NCBI RefSeq assembly: GCF_002086635.1
Contig: NZ_MVHD01000042.1
Span: 1 to 52,428, forward strand
Direction: 5' to 3'
Length of the DNA: 52,428 bases
Source of the DNA: Mycobacterium alsense
GTDB lineage: Bacteria; Actinomycetota; Actinomycetes; Mycobacteriales; Mycobacteriaceae
Of this stretch, positions 41,662 through 50,318 are shown piece after piece. Both the position numbers and the translations under genes were made by a program. The first letter of the stretch is position 1; each line of letters starts with the position of its first letter. The notes below the pieces were generated by a model, which searched no databases, was not told where the DNA came from, and worked only from the letters and a program-made list of their open reading frames with translations.

Positions 41662-41843
41662 GGACTCTCCTGATGACCGCGATGAGCTAAACCGGCAAAC
41701 ACGTTACGGGCATCCCCGGTCACATCCGTCACGTGCGTCCCGGCGGGGGCTTGGCGAGTCCGTCTGGAAAGCGATAGCACATGCGATATCGATAATGCCC
41801 GCCCGGAGTGGGAACCCTGCGCGGAAGCAGGGAGGAGGAATTC

Positions 41844-43076
41844 ATGCGGGAACACGAAATCCGGTCACTGGCCGACCTCGCGGGCGAGGGCACCCGCGTG
41901 CTGACCACCCTGGTGCGCGACACCCACAGCGGCATCGCGCGCCGGGTGTTCGGCGCCGTGGGCCCGGTGTCGAAACCCGTGGAGGTCATCCACAACACGA
42001 CCGCCGCGGCGACCTACCACGCCGTCGACCGCGCGCTGCGGGGCGCGTTGCGCGGCGCTGGCCACCTGTTCGCCGAGACCCGCGGGGACGACGACAGCGA
42101 TTCCGTCGAGGCACACCCCAGGGTGGCGGGCTTCATCGCCGCGCTCAACGGCATCTACGGCGACGAGCTCACCCAGCGCGGCAACGGCTTCGCGCTCACC
42201 ATGCAGGTGCGCCACCACGGCAGGCCGGTGGCGCTGGACGCCGACGGCGTCGCGGCGGCCTTCCCGCACGCCACCGGCCGGGTCGCGGTGTTCGTCCACG
42301 GCTGGTGCATGACCGAACGGTCGTGGTCGCGGCCGCCGCGCGACGGCGGGGTCGAAGGCCCGTACGGCGCGCGGCTGCAGGCCGACCTCGGGTTCACCCC
42401 GGTCTACCTGCGCTACAACACCGGCCTGCACATCTCCGACAACGGCAAGGCCCTGGCCGGCCTGATCGATCGGCTGCGGGCGCTGTGGCCGGTCCCCGTC
42501 GAGGAGATCGCGCTGGTCGGCCATTCGATGGGCGGGCTGGTGGCGCGCAGCGCCTGCCACTACGGGACCGAGCACCGGCACCGCTGGCCCGACGCCGTTC
42601 GCCACGTCGTGTGCCTCGGCTCCCCGCACCTGGGCGCCGACTTGGAAAAGGGCGTCAACGCCGCGTCCTGGGCGCTGGCCCGGCTGCCCGAAACCGAGGG
42701 CCTGGCTTGGTTTCTCAACGCTCGCAGCTCGGGCACCAAGGACCTGCGGTACGGTGCGCTGCTCGACGAGGACTGGTCCGAATGCGACCCCGACGAGTTT
42801 CTGCGCGACCGCTGCCACGAGGTGCCGTTCCTGCCGGGCGCCGTCTACCACTTCGTGGCCAGCAGCGCGGGACCCCGCGCCGTCGGCGCCATCCTCGGCG
42901 ACCGCCTGGTGCGCCCGACTAGCGCGTCCGGGGTGGGCAGGTCCCGGCGGGTGCCGTTCGAGCCGGACCACGGGCTGACGCTGACCGGCCTGCACCACTT
43001 CGACCTGCTCAACCACGCCGCCGTCTACGACAAGCTGCGGCACTGGCTCGGCACCGAACGGGAACCGTTGGGCTAG
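41844..43076 (+). CDS. Alpha/beta hydrolase / lipase-like protein
   Basis: 410 residues. ATG at 41844 has GGAGGAGG. About 130 residues of N-terminal helices precede a hydrolase core: VAVFVHGWCMTERSW (oxyanion, about 150), YLRYNTGLHISDNG, nucleophile elbow LVGHSMGGLVARSA (about 220), CLGSPHLGADLEKG and a final His in HHFDLLNH (about 385). Similar to GPI-inositol-deacylase-like or lecithin-type lipases that recognise large substrates. No signal peptide. Substrate unknown. Confidence 0.85.
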   Translation: MREHEIRSLADLAGEGTRVLTTLVRDTHSGIARRVFGAVGPVSKPVEVIHNTTAAATYHAVDRALRGALRGAGHLFAETRGDDDSDSVEAHPRVAGFIAALNGIYGDELTQRGNGFALTMQVRHHGRPVALDADGVAAAFPHATGRVAVFVHGWCMTERSWSRPPRDGGVEGPYGARLQADLGFTPVYLRYNTGLHISDNGKALAGLIDRLRALWPVPVEEIALVGHSMGGLVARSACHYGTEHRHRWPDAVRHVVCLGSPHLGADLEKGVNAASWALARLPETEGLAWFLNARSSGTKDLRYGALLDEDWSECDPDEFLRDRCHEVPFLPGAVYHFVASSAGPRAVGAILGDRLVRPTSASGVGRSRRVPFEPDHGLTLTGLHHFDLLNHAAVYDKLRHWLGTEREPLG

Positions 43077-44578
43077 CAGTCGCCTTTGGCCTCGCGCCAG
43101 CCCCGCTCGAAGGGCAGCCGCCACGCGTTGGGCGCGATCAGCTGGTGAATGGCGTTGGGGCCCCAGGTGCCGGGCTGGTACATCTTGGCCGCCGGCGGGT
43201 CGTTGAGCAGGTCCTCGGAGCGCTCCCACAGCGACTCGATGCCCTCGGCGGTGTTGAACAGCGTGTGGTCGCCGCGCATCGCGTCGAGGATGAGCCGCTC
43301 GTAGGCCTCCAGCACGTCGGCGACGGTGTCGATCTCCTGCGAGGAGAACTGCATCGACAGCTTGTCCAGCTTCATGCCGGGGCCCGGCCGCTTGCCGTAG
43401 AAGGACAGCGACACCTTGGAGTTGTCGGCGAGGTCGAACGTGAGGTGGTCGGGACCCTGGGTGCCCACCCCCGACCCGGGCGGGAACATCGTGCGGGGGG
43501 CCTCCTTGAAGGCGATCGAGACGATGCGGATGCCCTCGGCCATCTTCTTGCCGGTGCGCAGGTAGATCGGCACGCCGGCCCAGCGCCAGTTGTCGATGCC
43601 CACCTTGAGCGCGATGAACGTCTCGGTGTCGGAATCCCTTGCCACGCCTTCCTCTTCGCGATAGCCCTTGTACTGCCCGCGCACCACGTTCGAGGGATCG
43701 ACGGGCAACATCGACCGAAAGACCTTGTTCTTCTCCTCGCTGATCGCGCGCGGCTCCAGCGCGGTCGGCGGCTCCATCACCACGAACGCCATCACCTGGA
43801 ACAGGTGGGTGACCACCATGTCCTTGTAGGCGCCGGTGGCCTCGTAGAAGTTGGCCCGCTGATCGAGGCCGAGCGCTTCGGGAATGTCGATCTGGATGTG
43901 GTCGATGAAGTTGCGGTTCCAGATCGGCTCGAACAGGCCGTTGGCGAAGCGGAACGCGAGGATGTTCTGGGCCGCCTCCTTGCCCAGGAAGTGGTCGATG
44001 CGGAAAATCTGGGATTCCTCGAACGTTTCGTGCAGGAAGTCGTTGAGCGACACCGCGCTTTCCAGGTCGGTGCCGAACGGCTTTTCCATGACGACGCGGG
44101 AGCGCTCGACGAGCTTCGCGTCGCGCAGCATGGTGATCACGTCGCGCGCCGCCTTCGGGGGGACCGACAGGTAGTGCAGGCGCCGCGCGTCGGGCCCCAG
44201 GTCGTGCTCGGCTTCGGCGACCGCCTGGGCCAGGGCCTCGGGCCCGGCGCTCTGCGGGACGTAACGGATGTTTTTCGCGAAGTTGGCCCATTGTTCGGGC
44301 GTGAGCTTGTGCGCGCCGAACGAGTCGAGCGCCTTCTTGGCGAGCTCGCGGAATTCGTCGTTGCTGAAGTCTTCGAGCGAGGTGGCGACGATCTGGACCT
44401 CGGGCGCCAACTCGGACTGGTTCAAATAGGCCAAACCGGGGAGCAGCTTGCGTTTGGCCAGGTCCCCCGTCGCCCCGAACAGGACGATGACGTGGGGGTC
44501 GAGCGGGACGGCGTCGTGGCGGTGCGGTCGCGCGCCCGGCGCCGGGTAGGAGATCGTTTGCGGTTTCTTGGTGGCCAC
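43073..44578 (-). CDS. zwf: Glucose-6-phosphate 1-dehydrogenase
   Basis: 501 residues, GTG start. NADP-binding LFGATGDLAKRKLLPGL (about 32-48), active-site RIDHFLGKE (about 189-197), EKPFG (about 165), and WRWAGVPIYLRTGKKM (about 323). The full set needed to oxidise glucose 6-phosphate to 6-phosphogluconolactone with NADP is present. It does not match either M. tuberculosis G6PDH (Rv1121, Rv1447c) closely in the N-terminus as I remember them, so it may be a further paralogue. No gnd, tal or tkt nearby. Convergent 4-bp overlap with the lipase-like gene. Confidence 0.93.
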   Translation of the reverse strand: MATKKPQTISYPAPGARPHRHDAVPLDPHVIVLFGATGDLAKRKLLPGLAYLNQSELAPEVQIVATSLEDFSNDEFRELAKKALDSFGAHKLTPEQWANFAKNIRYVPQSAGPEALAQAVAEAEHDLGPDARRLHYLSVPPKAARDVITMLRDAKLVERSRVVMEKPFGTDLESAVSLNDFLHETFEESQIFRIDHFLGKEAAQNILAFRFANGLFEPIWNRNFIDHIQIDIPEALGLDQRANFYEATGAYKDMVVTHLFQVMAFVVMEPPTALEPRAISEEKNKVFRSMLPVDPSNVVRGQYKGYREEEGVARDSDTETFIALKVGIDNWRWAGVPIYLRTGKKMAEGIRIVSIAFKEAPRTMFPPGSGVGTQGPDHLTFDLADNSKVSLSFYGKRPGPGMKLDKLSMQFSSQEIDTVADVLEAYERLILDAMRGDHTLFNTAEGIESLWERSEDLLNDPPAAKMYQPGTWGPNAIHQLIAPNAWRLPFERGWREAKGDC

Positions 44579-44640
44579 GCCTCGATACTTCCACCGCCCG
44601 CGCGTGTGTGCAGCCCCCCGTTGCGGGGTATGGGATAGCG

Positions 44641-44823
44641 GTGACGAATCCCGGCCCGGACCCCACCAGCGACCCCGTCAGCCACACCCAGGAGCTGGAG
44701 AACATCGTCGACCGGCTCGGCGACAAGGTCGCCAACGAGCGCGAAGCCGAAGACGTCCCCGGCAAACCCAGCGAGCGGGAGAACACCGCGACCCGCGGCT
44801 CCGAGGAGGAGCCGCCGGACTAG
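44641..44823 (+). CDS. Small acidic hypothetical protein
   Basis: 60 residues from GTG 44641 (an in-frame start at 44608 is possible). Very polar and acidic (TSDPVSHTQELENIVDRLGDKVANEREAED), no hydrophobic core, probably disordered with one helix. Divergent from zwf by 62 bases; the stop overlaps the convergent monooxygenase gene by 4 bp. No family recognised. Confidence 0.5.
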   Translation: MTNPGPDPTSDPVSHTQELENIVDRLGDKVANEREAEDVPGKPSERENTATRGSEEEPPD

Positions 44824-46316
44824 GCGGGCGGCCCGAACCAGGTGGTGAGCGCGTCGGCGAGCCCGGCGTCGGAGCCATTCCCCACCCAGGCGACGTGGCC
44901 GTCGGGGCGAATCAACACCGCGGTCGGAGCGGTCACCGCACCGAGCACCGGAAGTTCCCACGCACCAGTGTATTTCGCGCCGACAGACCTGACCCGATCC
45001 GCCCAGGGGGCGATGTCGCAGGTAGCCTCCTCCAGGCTGAGCAGCACCGGCTGGGCGTCGTGCAGCAAGGCGAACACCCGCACCGGGCCGTGCTCGGTGA
45101 CCAGGTCCAGATCGGGCATGCGCCGCCCGAGCAGCGGGTGCCCGTCGCCGAGCTCGTAACGGATATCCAGGCCCGACATCATCGCGCCGAAGCGGCGGCG
45201 GGATTCGTCCCCGCCGAGGAGCTCGGACAAGCACTCGCGCAACGCTTTTAGCCGATCGTCCGGGCGGAGCAACGCCATCTGCGCCATCGTGTTGCGCAGC
45301 ACGCGCGCGGCCACCGGGTGCCGCTCGGCGTGGTAGGTGTCCAGCAGGCCGTCCGGGGCCGTTCCCCGCGCCACCCGGCCCAGCTTCCAGCCGAGGTTCA
45401 CCGCGTCCTGCACGCCGGTGTTGAGGCCCTGCCCGCCCACCGGGTGGTGCACGTGGGCCGCGTCACCGGCCAGCAGGATTCGCCGGTCGCGGTACGACGC
45501 GGCCTGCCGCGAGGCGTCGGTGAACCGGGAAATCCAAGCGGGACTGTGTATTCCGTAATCGGTCCCGTAGACGGCGACGAGGGCCTCGCGCAGCTCGGCC
45601 AGGGTGGGCTCGCTGTTCGGTCCGATGCGTCGCTCGGTCACCATCATCCGCACCGGTCCGCCCTCCGCCACCGTGCTGAGCGAGTGGACGCCGAGGGCGT
45701 CGTGGCGGATGCCCCATTGCGGCGCTTCCCCTGGTGCGAAGGCCATTTCGGCCTCGGCGAGCAGGTAGCTCATGGTCGGGTCCCACCCGGGAAAGTCGAT
45801 GCCGGCCGCCTTGCGGACGGTGCTGGGTCCCCCGTCGCACCCGACGACGTAGCGCGCCCGCAGGAACCGCCCGCCGGCCAGCTCGACGTCGACCCCGGCG
45901 TCGTCCTGGGCGACGCCCGTCACCTCGCGCCCGCGGTAGACCGGCACGGCCAGCTCGTCGACCCAACCGGCCAGCGCTCGCTCGATGTGGGCCTGCCACA
46001 GCGCGAGCCCGTAGGGGTGGCGGGTGGGAAAGTCGCTGATGTCCAACCGGATCTGGGCGAACCCGGCGACCTGCGCGATCTCGCCCTGGGCGAGGAAGCG
46101 GTCGGCGATCCCGCGCTGATCGAGCACCTCGATGGTGCGCGCGTGCAGGCCGCCCGCCCGCGCCCCGATCAGCTCCTGGTCGGCGCGCCGCTCGACGACC
46201 GCGACATCGGTCCCCGCCAGCGCCAATTCGCCGGCCAGCATCAGTCCCGTCGGTCCCGCCCCGACGATCACCACCGCGTGCTCGGCCATAGGTTTCGCCG
46301 ATGACGACACACTCAT
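44820..46316 (-). CDS. FAD-dependent aromatic monooxygenase (PHBH-type)
   Basis: 498 residues from ATG 46316 (GGGAG at 7 bases); an ATG at 46289 is the alternative. GAGPTGLMLAGELALAG (FAD GxGxxG, about 20-36), YVVGCDGGPSTVRKAAGIDFPG (DG motif, about 165), and ILLAGDAAHVHHPVGGQGLNTGVQDAVNLGWKLGRV (GD motif, about 290). The C-terminal thioredoxin-like domain is as in PgaE/MHPCO-type enzymes. Hydroxylates an aromatic or polyketide substrate with NAD(P)H. Confidence 0.92.
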   Translation of the reverse strand: MSVSSSAKPMAEHAVVIVGAGPTGLMLAGELALAGTDVAVVERRADQELIGARAGGLHARTIEVLDQRGIADRFLAQGEIAQVAGFAQIRLDISDFPTRHPYGLALWQAHIERALAGWVDELAVPVYRGREVTGVAQDDAGVDVELAGGRFLRARYVVGCDGGPSTVRKAAGIDFPGWDPTMSYLLAEAEMAFAPGEAPQWGIRHDALGVHSLSTVAEGGPVRMMVTERRIGPNSEPTLAELREALVAVYGTDYGIHSPAWISRFTDASRQAASYRDRRILLAGDAAHVHHPVGGQGLNTGVQDAVNLGWKLGRVARGTAPDGLLDTYHAERHPVAARVLRNTMAQMALLRPDDRLKALRECLSELLGGDESRRRFGAMMSGLDIRYELGDGHPLLGRRMPDLDLVTEHGPVRVFALLHDAQPVLLSLEEATCDIAPWADRVRSVGAKYTGAWELPVLGAVTAPTAVLIRPDGHVAWVGNGSDAGLADALTTWFGPPA

Positions 46317-46520
46317 CCCGCAACTCCCCCAATTCCCGCGGCTTTTCGCCTCGGCCAGCGATTGTGCGCCATCACCCCGGCCTTGCCGCAAGCCCCCGGG
46401 TGCGTAATATGGTGAAGTGGGACGGACAAAAACCGTCCCCTTTTTGTGCGCCCATTCTGGTGCACCCGATCGGCCGGACCTATGGCGCGGCGAAAAACCA
46501 ACTGCGCGTGGCGATTCCAG

Positions 46521-47411
46521 TCACTGCGGATGGTTCGCCAGGTATTCCGCGACGGGGATCGGCGACGTCGCGGCGTAGCCGATGGGCAGCAGCACGTCGC
46601 CGGCCGTCGTGTGGCAGTACACGTCCCAGCGGTAGTAGGCGGCGAACGTGGCGGGGTCGGCGGCGATCAGCGCCGCGTACTGGTCGACCGCGCGGACGTA
46701 TTCGTGCGCGTGGTTGTAGCGGTAGATGGCCTGATCGTGATCGCCGGCGAAGCCGTTGGCGGCCAGGTAGCGGCCCGCCGCCATGATGCTGTCGTGGGGC
46801 GATCCGATGTCGCCGCCCTGCCCGTAGCTGGCGAACGTCGCGGGCATGAACTGCATCGGCCCCTGCGCGCCGGCGGTGCTGACGCCGACGATGCTGCCCA
46901 GGCGGGTCTCGATGAGGTTGATCGCGGCCAGGTAGTTCCACCCGACGCCGGATTCCGCCTCCGCCTGGTGGTAGTAGCCCAGCAGCTCGTCGGCGGGGGC
47001 GGGCGGCACGATGCGCCACGCGGGCAGCGTGTCTCGCACGGGCGTCATCGCGGTGAGTTGCCGGCGGGCGTCGACGTTGCGGTCGTAGACGTCGAGCAGC
47101 GGCGGCGGGATCCGTGGTCGCGTGGTCGCGTCCCATTCGGGGTGCCGGCCGAGGGCGCGATAGGCCGCCTGCTCGCGGCGCGCCGCGGCATCCAGCGCCG
47201 CCGGCCCGGTCGCCGGGTCGCGCAATGCGCGCTCGTCGGCCACGAGGTCGCCGGCCAGCTGCGCGGGATCCGGCGCCAAATTCGGCGCCGCGGGAACCGC
47301 CGCGATCGACGCCGGCGCCAGCGGCGGCTGCGCCGCGCCGGCGGGCGCGAACGCGATCGCCGCCAGGGCGAGCGGCGCGGCGCACGAAGCGGCTACGCGG
47401 TTACGGCGCAC
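46521..47411 (-). CDS. Secreted lytic transglycosylase (SLT-like)
   Basis: 296 residues, GTG start. Signal peptide to about residue 27 (AGAAQP). Catalytic domain about 140-290: ELLGYYHQAEAESGVGWNYLAAINLIETRLGSIVGVSTAGAQGPMQFMPATFASYGQGGDIGSPHDSIMAAGRYLAANG. The catalytic Glu is in NLIETRLG, with the GAQGPMQFMP motif following. Cuts peptidoglycan glycan strands in the envelope. Located 42 bases after the PPE-protease gene in the same direction. Confidence 0.9.
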   Translation of the reverse strand: MRRNRVAASCAAPLALAAIAFAPAGAAQPPLAPASIAAVPAAPNLAPDPAQLAGDLVADERALRDPATGPAALDAAARREQAAYRALGRHPEWDATTRPRIPPPLLDVYDRNVDARRQLTAMTPVRDTLPAWRIVPPAPADELLGYYHQAEAESGVGWNYLAAINLIETRLGSIVGVSTAGAQGPMQFMPATFASYGQGGDIGSPHDSIMAAGRYLAANGFAGDHDQAIYRYNHAHEYVRAVDQYAALIAADPATFAAYYRWDVYCHTTAGDVLLPIGYAATSPIPVAEYLANHPQ

Positions 47412-47453
47412 TCGTCAACCGTAGCGACCCCGGCGGTCGATGCGAAGGGGCGC

Positions 47454-49040
47454 TCACGGGTTGTAGAAGATCGTGCTGTCGTGGGCGAAGTCGATGTAGA
47501 CCGGGTGTCCGAGGAACGGCAGCGCCCCGGTGTTCATGATGTACGGCGACGGCGTCGGCGAATAGTTGAGGCCGTAGGTGAAGGCGTACAGCAGCTGGCC
47601 GCTGGGCGCCCAGACATACACGGGCGTGCCGGGTTGGACGTTCAGCTGGCTGGGGATGGTTCCCGATACGCCGCCGGAATCGATGATCGAGTTGACCGAA
47701 TACTGCGGTCCCAAGAATCCCAGCGGCCCGGTGCTGATCCCCAGTGTGGTGATCGGCGATCCGGCGAGGGTGGCGATCGGCGTCATGTTCGCCGGCGGCG
47801 GGCCGAACTGCAGATACGGGTTGGCCCCGGTCTCGTTGATCAGCAGGCCCTGGTTGTAGGGCGCCGGCAACGCCTGGTTGGGGATGCTCGGGCCCGGGCC
47901 GCCCGCGTTCGGGCCGACGCCCAGCACGCCCGTCACGCCGTCGGGGGCGAAATACGACTGCCAGGTCCAGCCGTGGGCCATCGCGGCCTGCAGCGACGTC
48001 GGCCAGGCGAAGAGTTCGACGTCGACGGGGGTGCGCGCGGTGACGAGCCCGTTGCCGAAATTCACCGGCGCGTTGAACGTGGCGTAGAGGTAGTTCAATC
48101 CCCCGCTGTACCCGCTGACGCCGAACCCGGTCGGCAGCCCGAGGTTGAAGAGCCCGAAGATCCCCCCGACGTTTCCCAGCGGAACGACGAGGCCGGTGGA
48201 TCCGGTGTCCACGAGCACGGGCGCCACCGGCCCGCTGCCGACGGAGACGCCCACCACGGGCTCCGCGCCGCCGACGATCGTGATCGGCACGGTGCCGGGC
48301 TGGCCGGTCGTGACGGTGCTCGTGATGGCCGGGGCGACGTTGCCGATCAGCGGGCGGCCGAACAGCAGCTCGGAGGGTTCGTTGAGGACGCCGACGACGG
48401 CCTGCTGGGCCTGAGCGAGCGCGGGCGCGGCGGGGCTGCCGCCGACCGCCGAGGTCAACGAGTTCAGCGCCGCGCCAACGGGGCTGGCGGCGATCGCGCC
48501 GGACACCCGGGCCGGCACGCCCCGCAGCGCGGTCGACCAGGCCGAAAGTTGCGCCGCCGCTTGCGAAACGCCGCCGTGGTAGCCGACCATCGCGGCCACG
48601 TCTTCGGCCCACATCTGTTCGTACTCGGATTCCGCGGCGGCGATCGCGGGTGCGTTCTGCCCGAACAGATTCGAGACCACCAGTTGCACGAGCTGGTTGC
48701 GGTTGCCGGCGACGAGCGCGGGGTGCACCGTGGCGGCGACGGCGGATTCGAAAGCGGCCGCGATGGTTTGGGCCTGGGTGGCCGCCGATTGCGCCTGGGT
48801 GGCCGCCGCGCTGAGGACGCCCGAGTACTGGGTCGCGGCCGACAGCATCGCCGCCGACGCCGGTCCCTGCCAGGCATCGGCGGCCAGCCCGGAGGTGACC
48901 GAGGAAAACGATTGCGCCGCCGAACCCAGCTCGCTGGCCAGGCCGTCCCACGCCGCCGCGGCGGTCAGCATCGGCTCCGCGCCGGCGCCCGTGTACATCA
49001 ACATCGAATTGATCTCCGGCGGCAGCACCAAGAAACTCAT
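47454..49040 (-). CDS. PPE-domain protein fused to a PecA-like aspartic protease
   Basis: 528 residues. PPE domain about 1-165 (LPPEINSMLMYTGAGAEPM, AWQG at 56-59 as the WxG motif). A short Ala-rich linker leads into a pepsin-like domain from about 245 with both catalytic motifs: DTGSTG (Asp278) and DSGG (Asp454). This second domain aligns throughout with the C-terminal half of the gene at 51392 and with PE_PGRS35/PecA. Protease domains of this type are normally attached to PE domains. Likely secreted by a type VII system and able to cleave surface PE proteins. Confidence 0.9.
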   Translation of the reverse strand: MSFLVLPPEINSMLMYTGAGAEPMLTAAAAWDGLASELGSAAQSFSSVTSGLAADAWQGPASAAMLSAATQYSGVLSAAATQAQSAATQAQTIAAAFESAVAATVHPALVAGNRNQLVQLVVSNLFGQNAPAIAAAESEYEQMWAEDVAAMVGYHGGVSQAAAQLSAWSTALRGVPARVSGAIAASPVGAALNSLTSAVGGSPAAPALAQAQQAVVGVLNEPSELLFGRPLIGNVAPAITSTVTTGQPGTVPITIVGGAEPVVGVSVGSGPVAPVLVDTGSTGLVVPLGNVGGIFGLFNLGLPTGFGVSGYSGGLNYLYATFNAPVNFGNGLVTARTPVDVELFAWPTSLQAAMAHGWTWQSYFAPDGVTGVLGVGPNAGGPGPSIPNQALPAPYNQGLLINETGANPYLQFGPPPANMTPIATLAGSPITTLGISTGPLGFLGPQYSVNSIIDSGGVSGTIPSQLNVQPGTPVYVWAPSGQLLYAFTYGLNYSPTPSPYIMNTGALPFLGHPVYIDFAHDSTIFYNP

Positions 49041-49148
49041 CCCCGATGTCCTTCCCTCCTCTGGTCACTTTAGGAAAGGGATGGGCCGCGGATCTGAAAA
49101 TGCGCCTTCCCGCGAGCGGCGTTGAGCCGTCGCATGATTGCGCCGTTC

Positions 49149-50285
49149 TCAGACGAACGTCTGCGTCGGCATCACCTTGGGCTGGACGCCGTAGCGCGGG
49201 CCCATGGCGTAGCCGCCGCGCCCGGCCGTGGCCATCGCCGGCATCCCGGCCGGCATCGGGGTCATCGCGGTCTCCTCGGCGGGTGCGGTCCAACCAGATC
49301 CGGCGAGTACGGTGGCGGCGGGTTCGGCCGGCGTGGCCACGGACCAGGCCGCCGGCACCGACAACTTGCCGAGCGGCGAGGCCGTGCCCATGCCGGCCAG
49401 CACCGGCGCCCCACCGGCACCCCCGGCCGGCGCGGCGGTGTTCGCCAGGGATCCCGCCGACCCGGCGCTGGCGATGGGACCCGTTGCGGCACTGGCCTGT
49501 TGGTTCAGTATTCCGGCGGCGATGCTGGCGAACATGTTCCATGCCACGTTGTCGGCGGCGGCCTGCCCCACGTTGTACACCAGGTTGTTGTTGAGGAAGT
49601 TGGCCAGCGGGCTGACCGGCGTCGCGGCCGCCGGGGTGGCCATGGCCTGCACCGCATTGGGCAGGTTGGACACCAGCCCGCTGAGGCCCGCGGTCTGCGC
49701 GCCGCTGGCCGCGGCGTGCGACACCGCGGCGGCCTGCGCGCCCAGCCCGGCCGGGTTCGTGGGCGGCGCCGGGGACGTCAACGGGTCGAGCGTCCCGGCG
49801 GCCGCCGACGCGGCGGCGTAGCCGTACATGGCCGCGGCGTCCTGGGCCCACATCTCGCCGTACAGGGCCTCGGTGGCCGCGATCGCCGGCGTGTTCTGGC
49901 CGAGGATGTTGGTCGCGACGAGCGCGGCCAGCTGCGCCCGGTTGGCCGCGACGACCGGCGGGGGCACCGTCATCGCGAACGCCGCCTGATACGCGGCGGC
50001 CGACGCCATGGCCTGGGCGGCCGCGCGCTGCAGTTGCCCGGCGGTGGTGTGCATCCACGCCACATAGGGTGTGGCCGCCGTGACCATCGCCGCCGACGAC
50101 GGACCGGTCCATTCGTCGTCGGCCAGCTGGGCGATCGTCGACTGGCTGGCGAGGGCCGTCGTGCTCAACTCGTCGGCCAGGTTGTTCCACGCCGCCGCGG
50201 CGGCCATCATCGGGCCCGAACCCGGCCCGGCGTACATGCGCGCGGAGTTGAGCTCCGGGGGGAATGCGCCGAAATCGAATGTCAT
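49149..50285 (-). CDS. PPE family protein, PPE-SVP subfamily
   Basis: 378 residues. PPE domain about 1-175 (FGAFPPELNSARMYAGPGSGPMM, EWTG at about 58 for the WxG motif). Ala/Gly/Pro-rich middle, then the SVP motif (LSVPAAWS, about 313) and a conserved tail ending PRYGVQPKVMPTQTFV. Start is 33 bp after the upstream PE stop, so the two form a PE-PPE pair. Expected to be exported as a heterodimer, probably by ESX-5. Confidence 0.92.
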   Translation of the reverse strand: MTFDFGAFPPELNSARMYAGPGSGPMMAAAAAWNNLADELSTTALASQSTIAQLADDEWTGPSSAAMVTAATPYVAWMHTTAGQLQRAAAQAMASAAAYQAAFAMTVPPPVVAANRAQLAALVATNILGQNTPAIAATEALYGEMWAQDAAAMYGYAAASAAAGTLDPLTSPAPPTNPAGLGAQAAAVSHAAASGAQTAGLSGLVSNLPNAVQAMATPAAATPVSPLANFLNNNLVYNVGQAAADNVAWNMFASIAAGILNQQASAATGPIASAGSAGSLANTAAPAGGAGGAPVLAGMGTASPLGKLSVPAAWSVATPAEPAATVLAGSGWTAPAEETAMTPMPAGMPAMATAGRGGYAMGPRYGVQPKVMPTQTFV

Positions 50286-50318
50286 GTCCTCAGATCCTGT
50301 TCGTGAGTAGCTGCGCTG

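Noticed and set aside
41865..44786. 973-residue minus-strand frame spanning the lipase-like gene and zwf
   Set aside because: Antisense to the lipase-like gene and out of frame with zwf; no family similarity.
46446..49073. 875-residue plus-strand open frame opposite the transglycosylase and PPE-protease
   Set aside because: Antisense shadow; composition is Arg/Gly/Asp-rich and it crosses two well-supported genes.
47401..50190. 929-residue minus-strand frame across the PPE genes
   Set aside because: Same strand but out of frame with the PPE proteins, which have recognisable domains; Arg-rich shadow.
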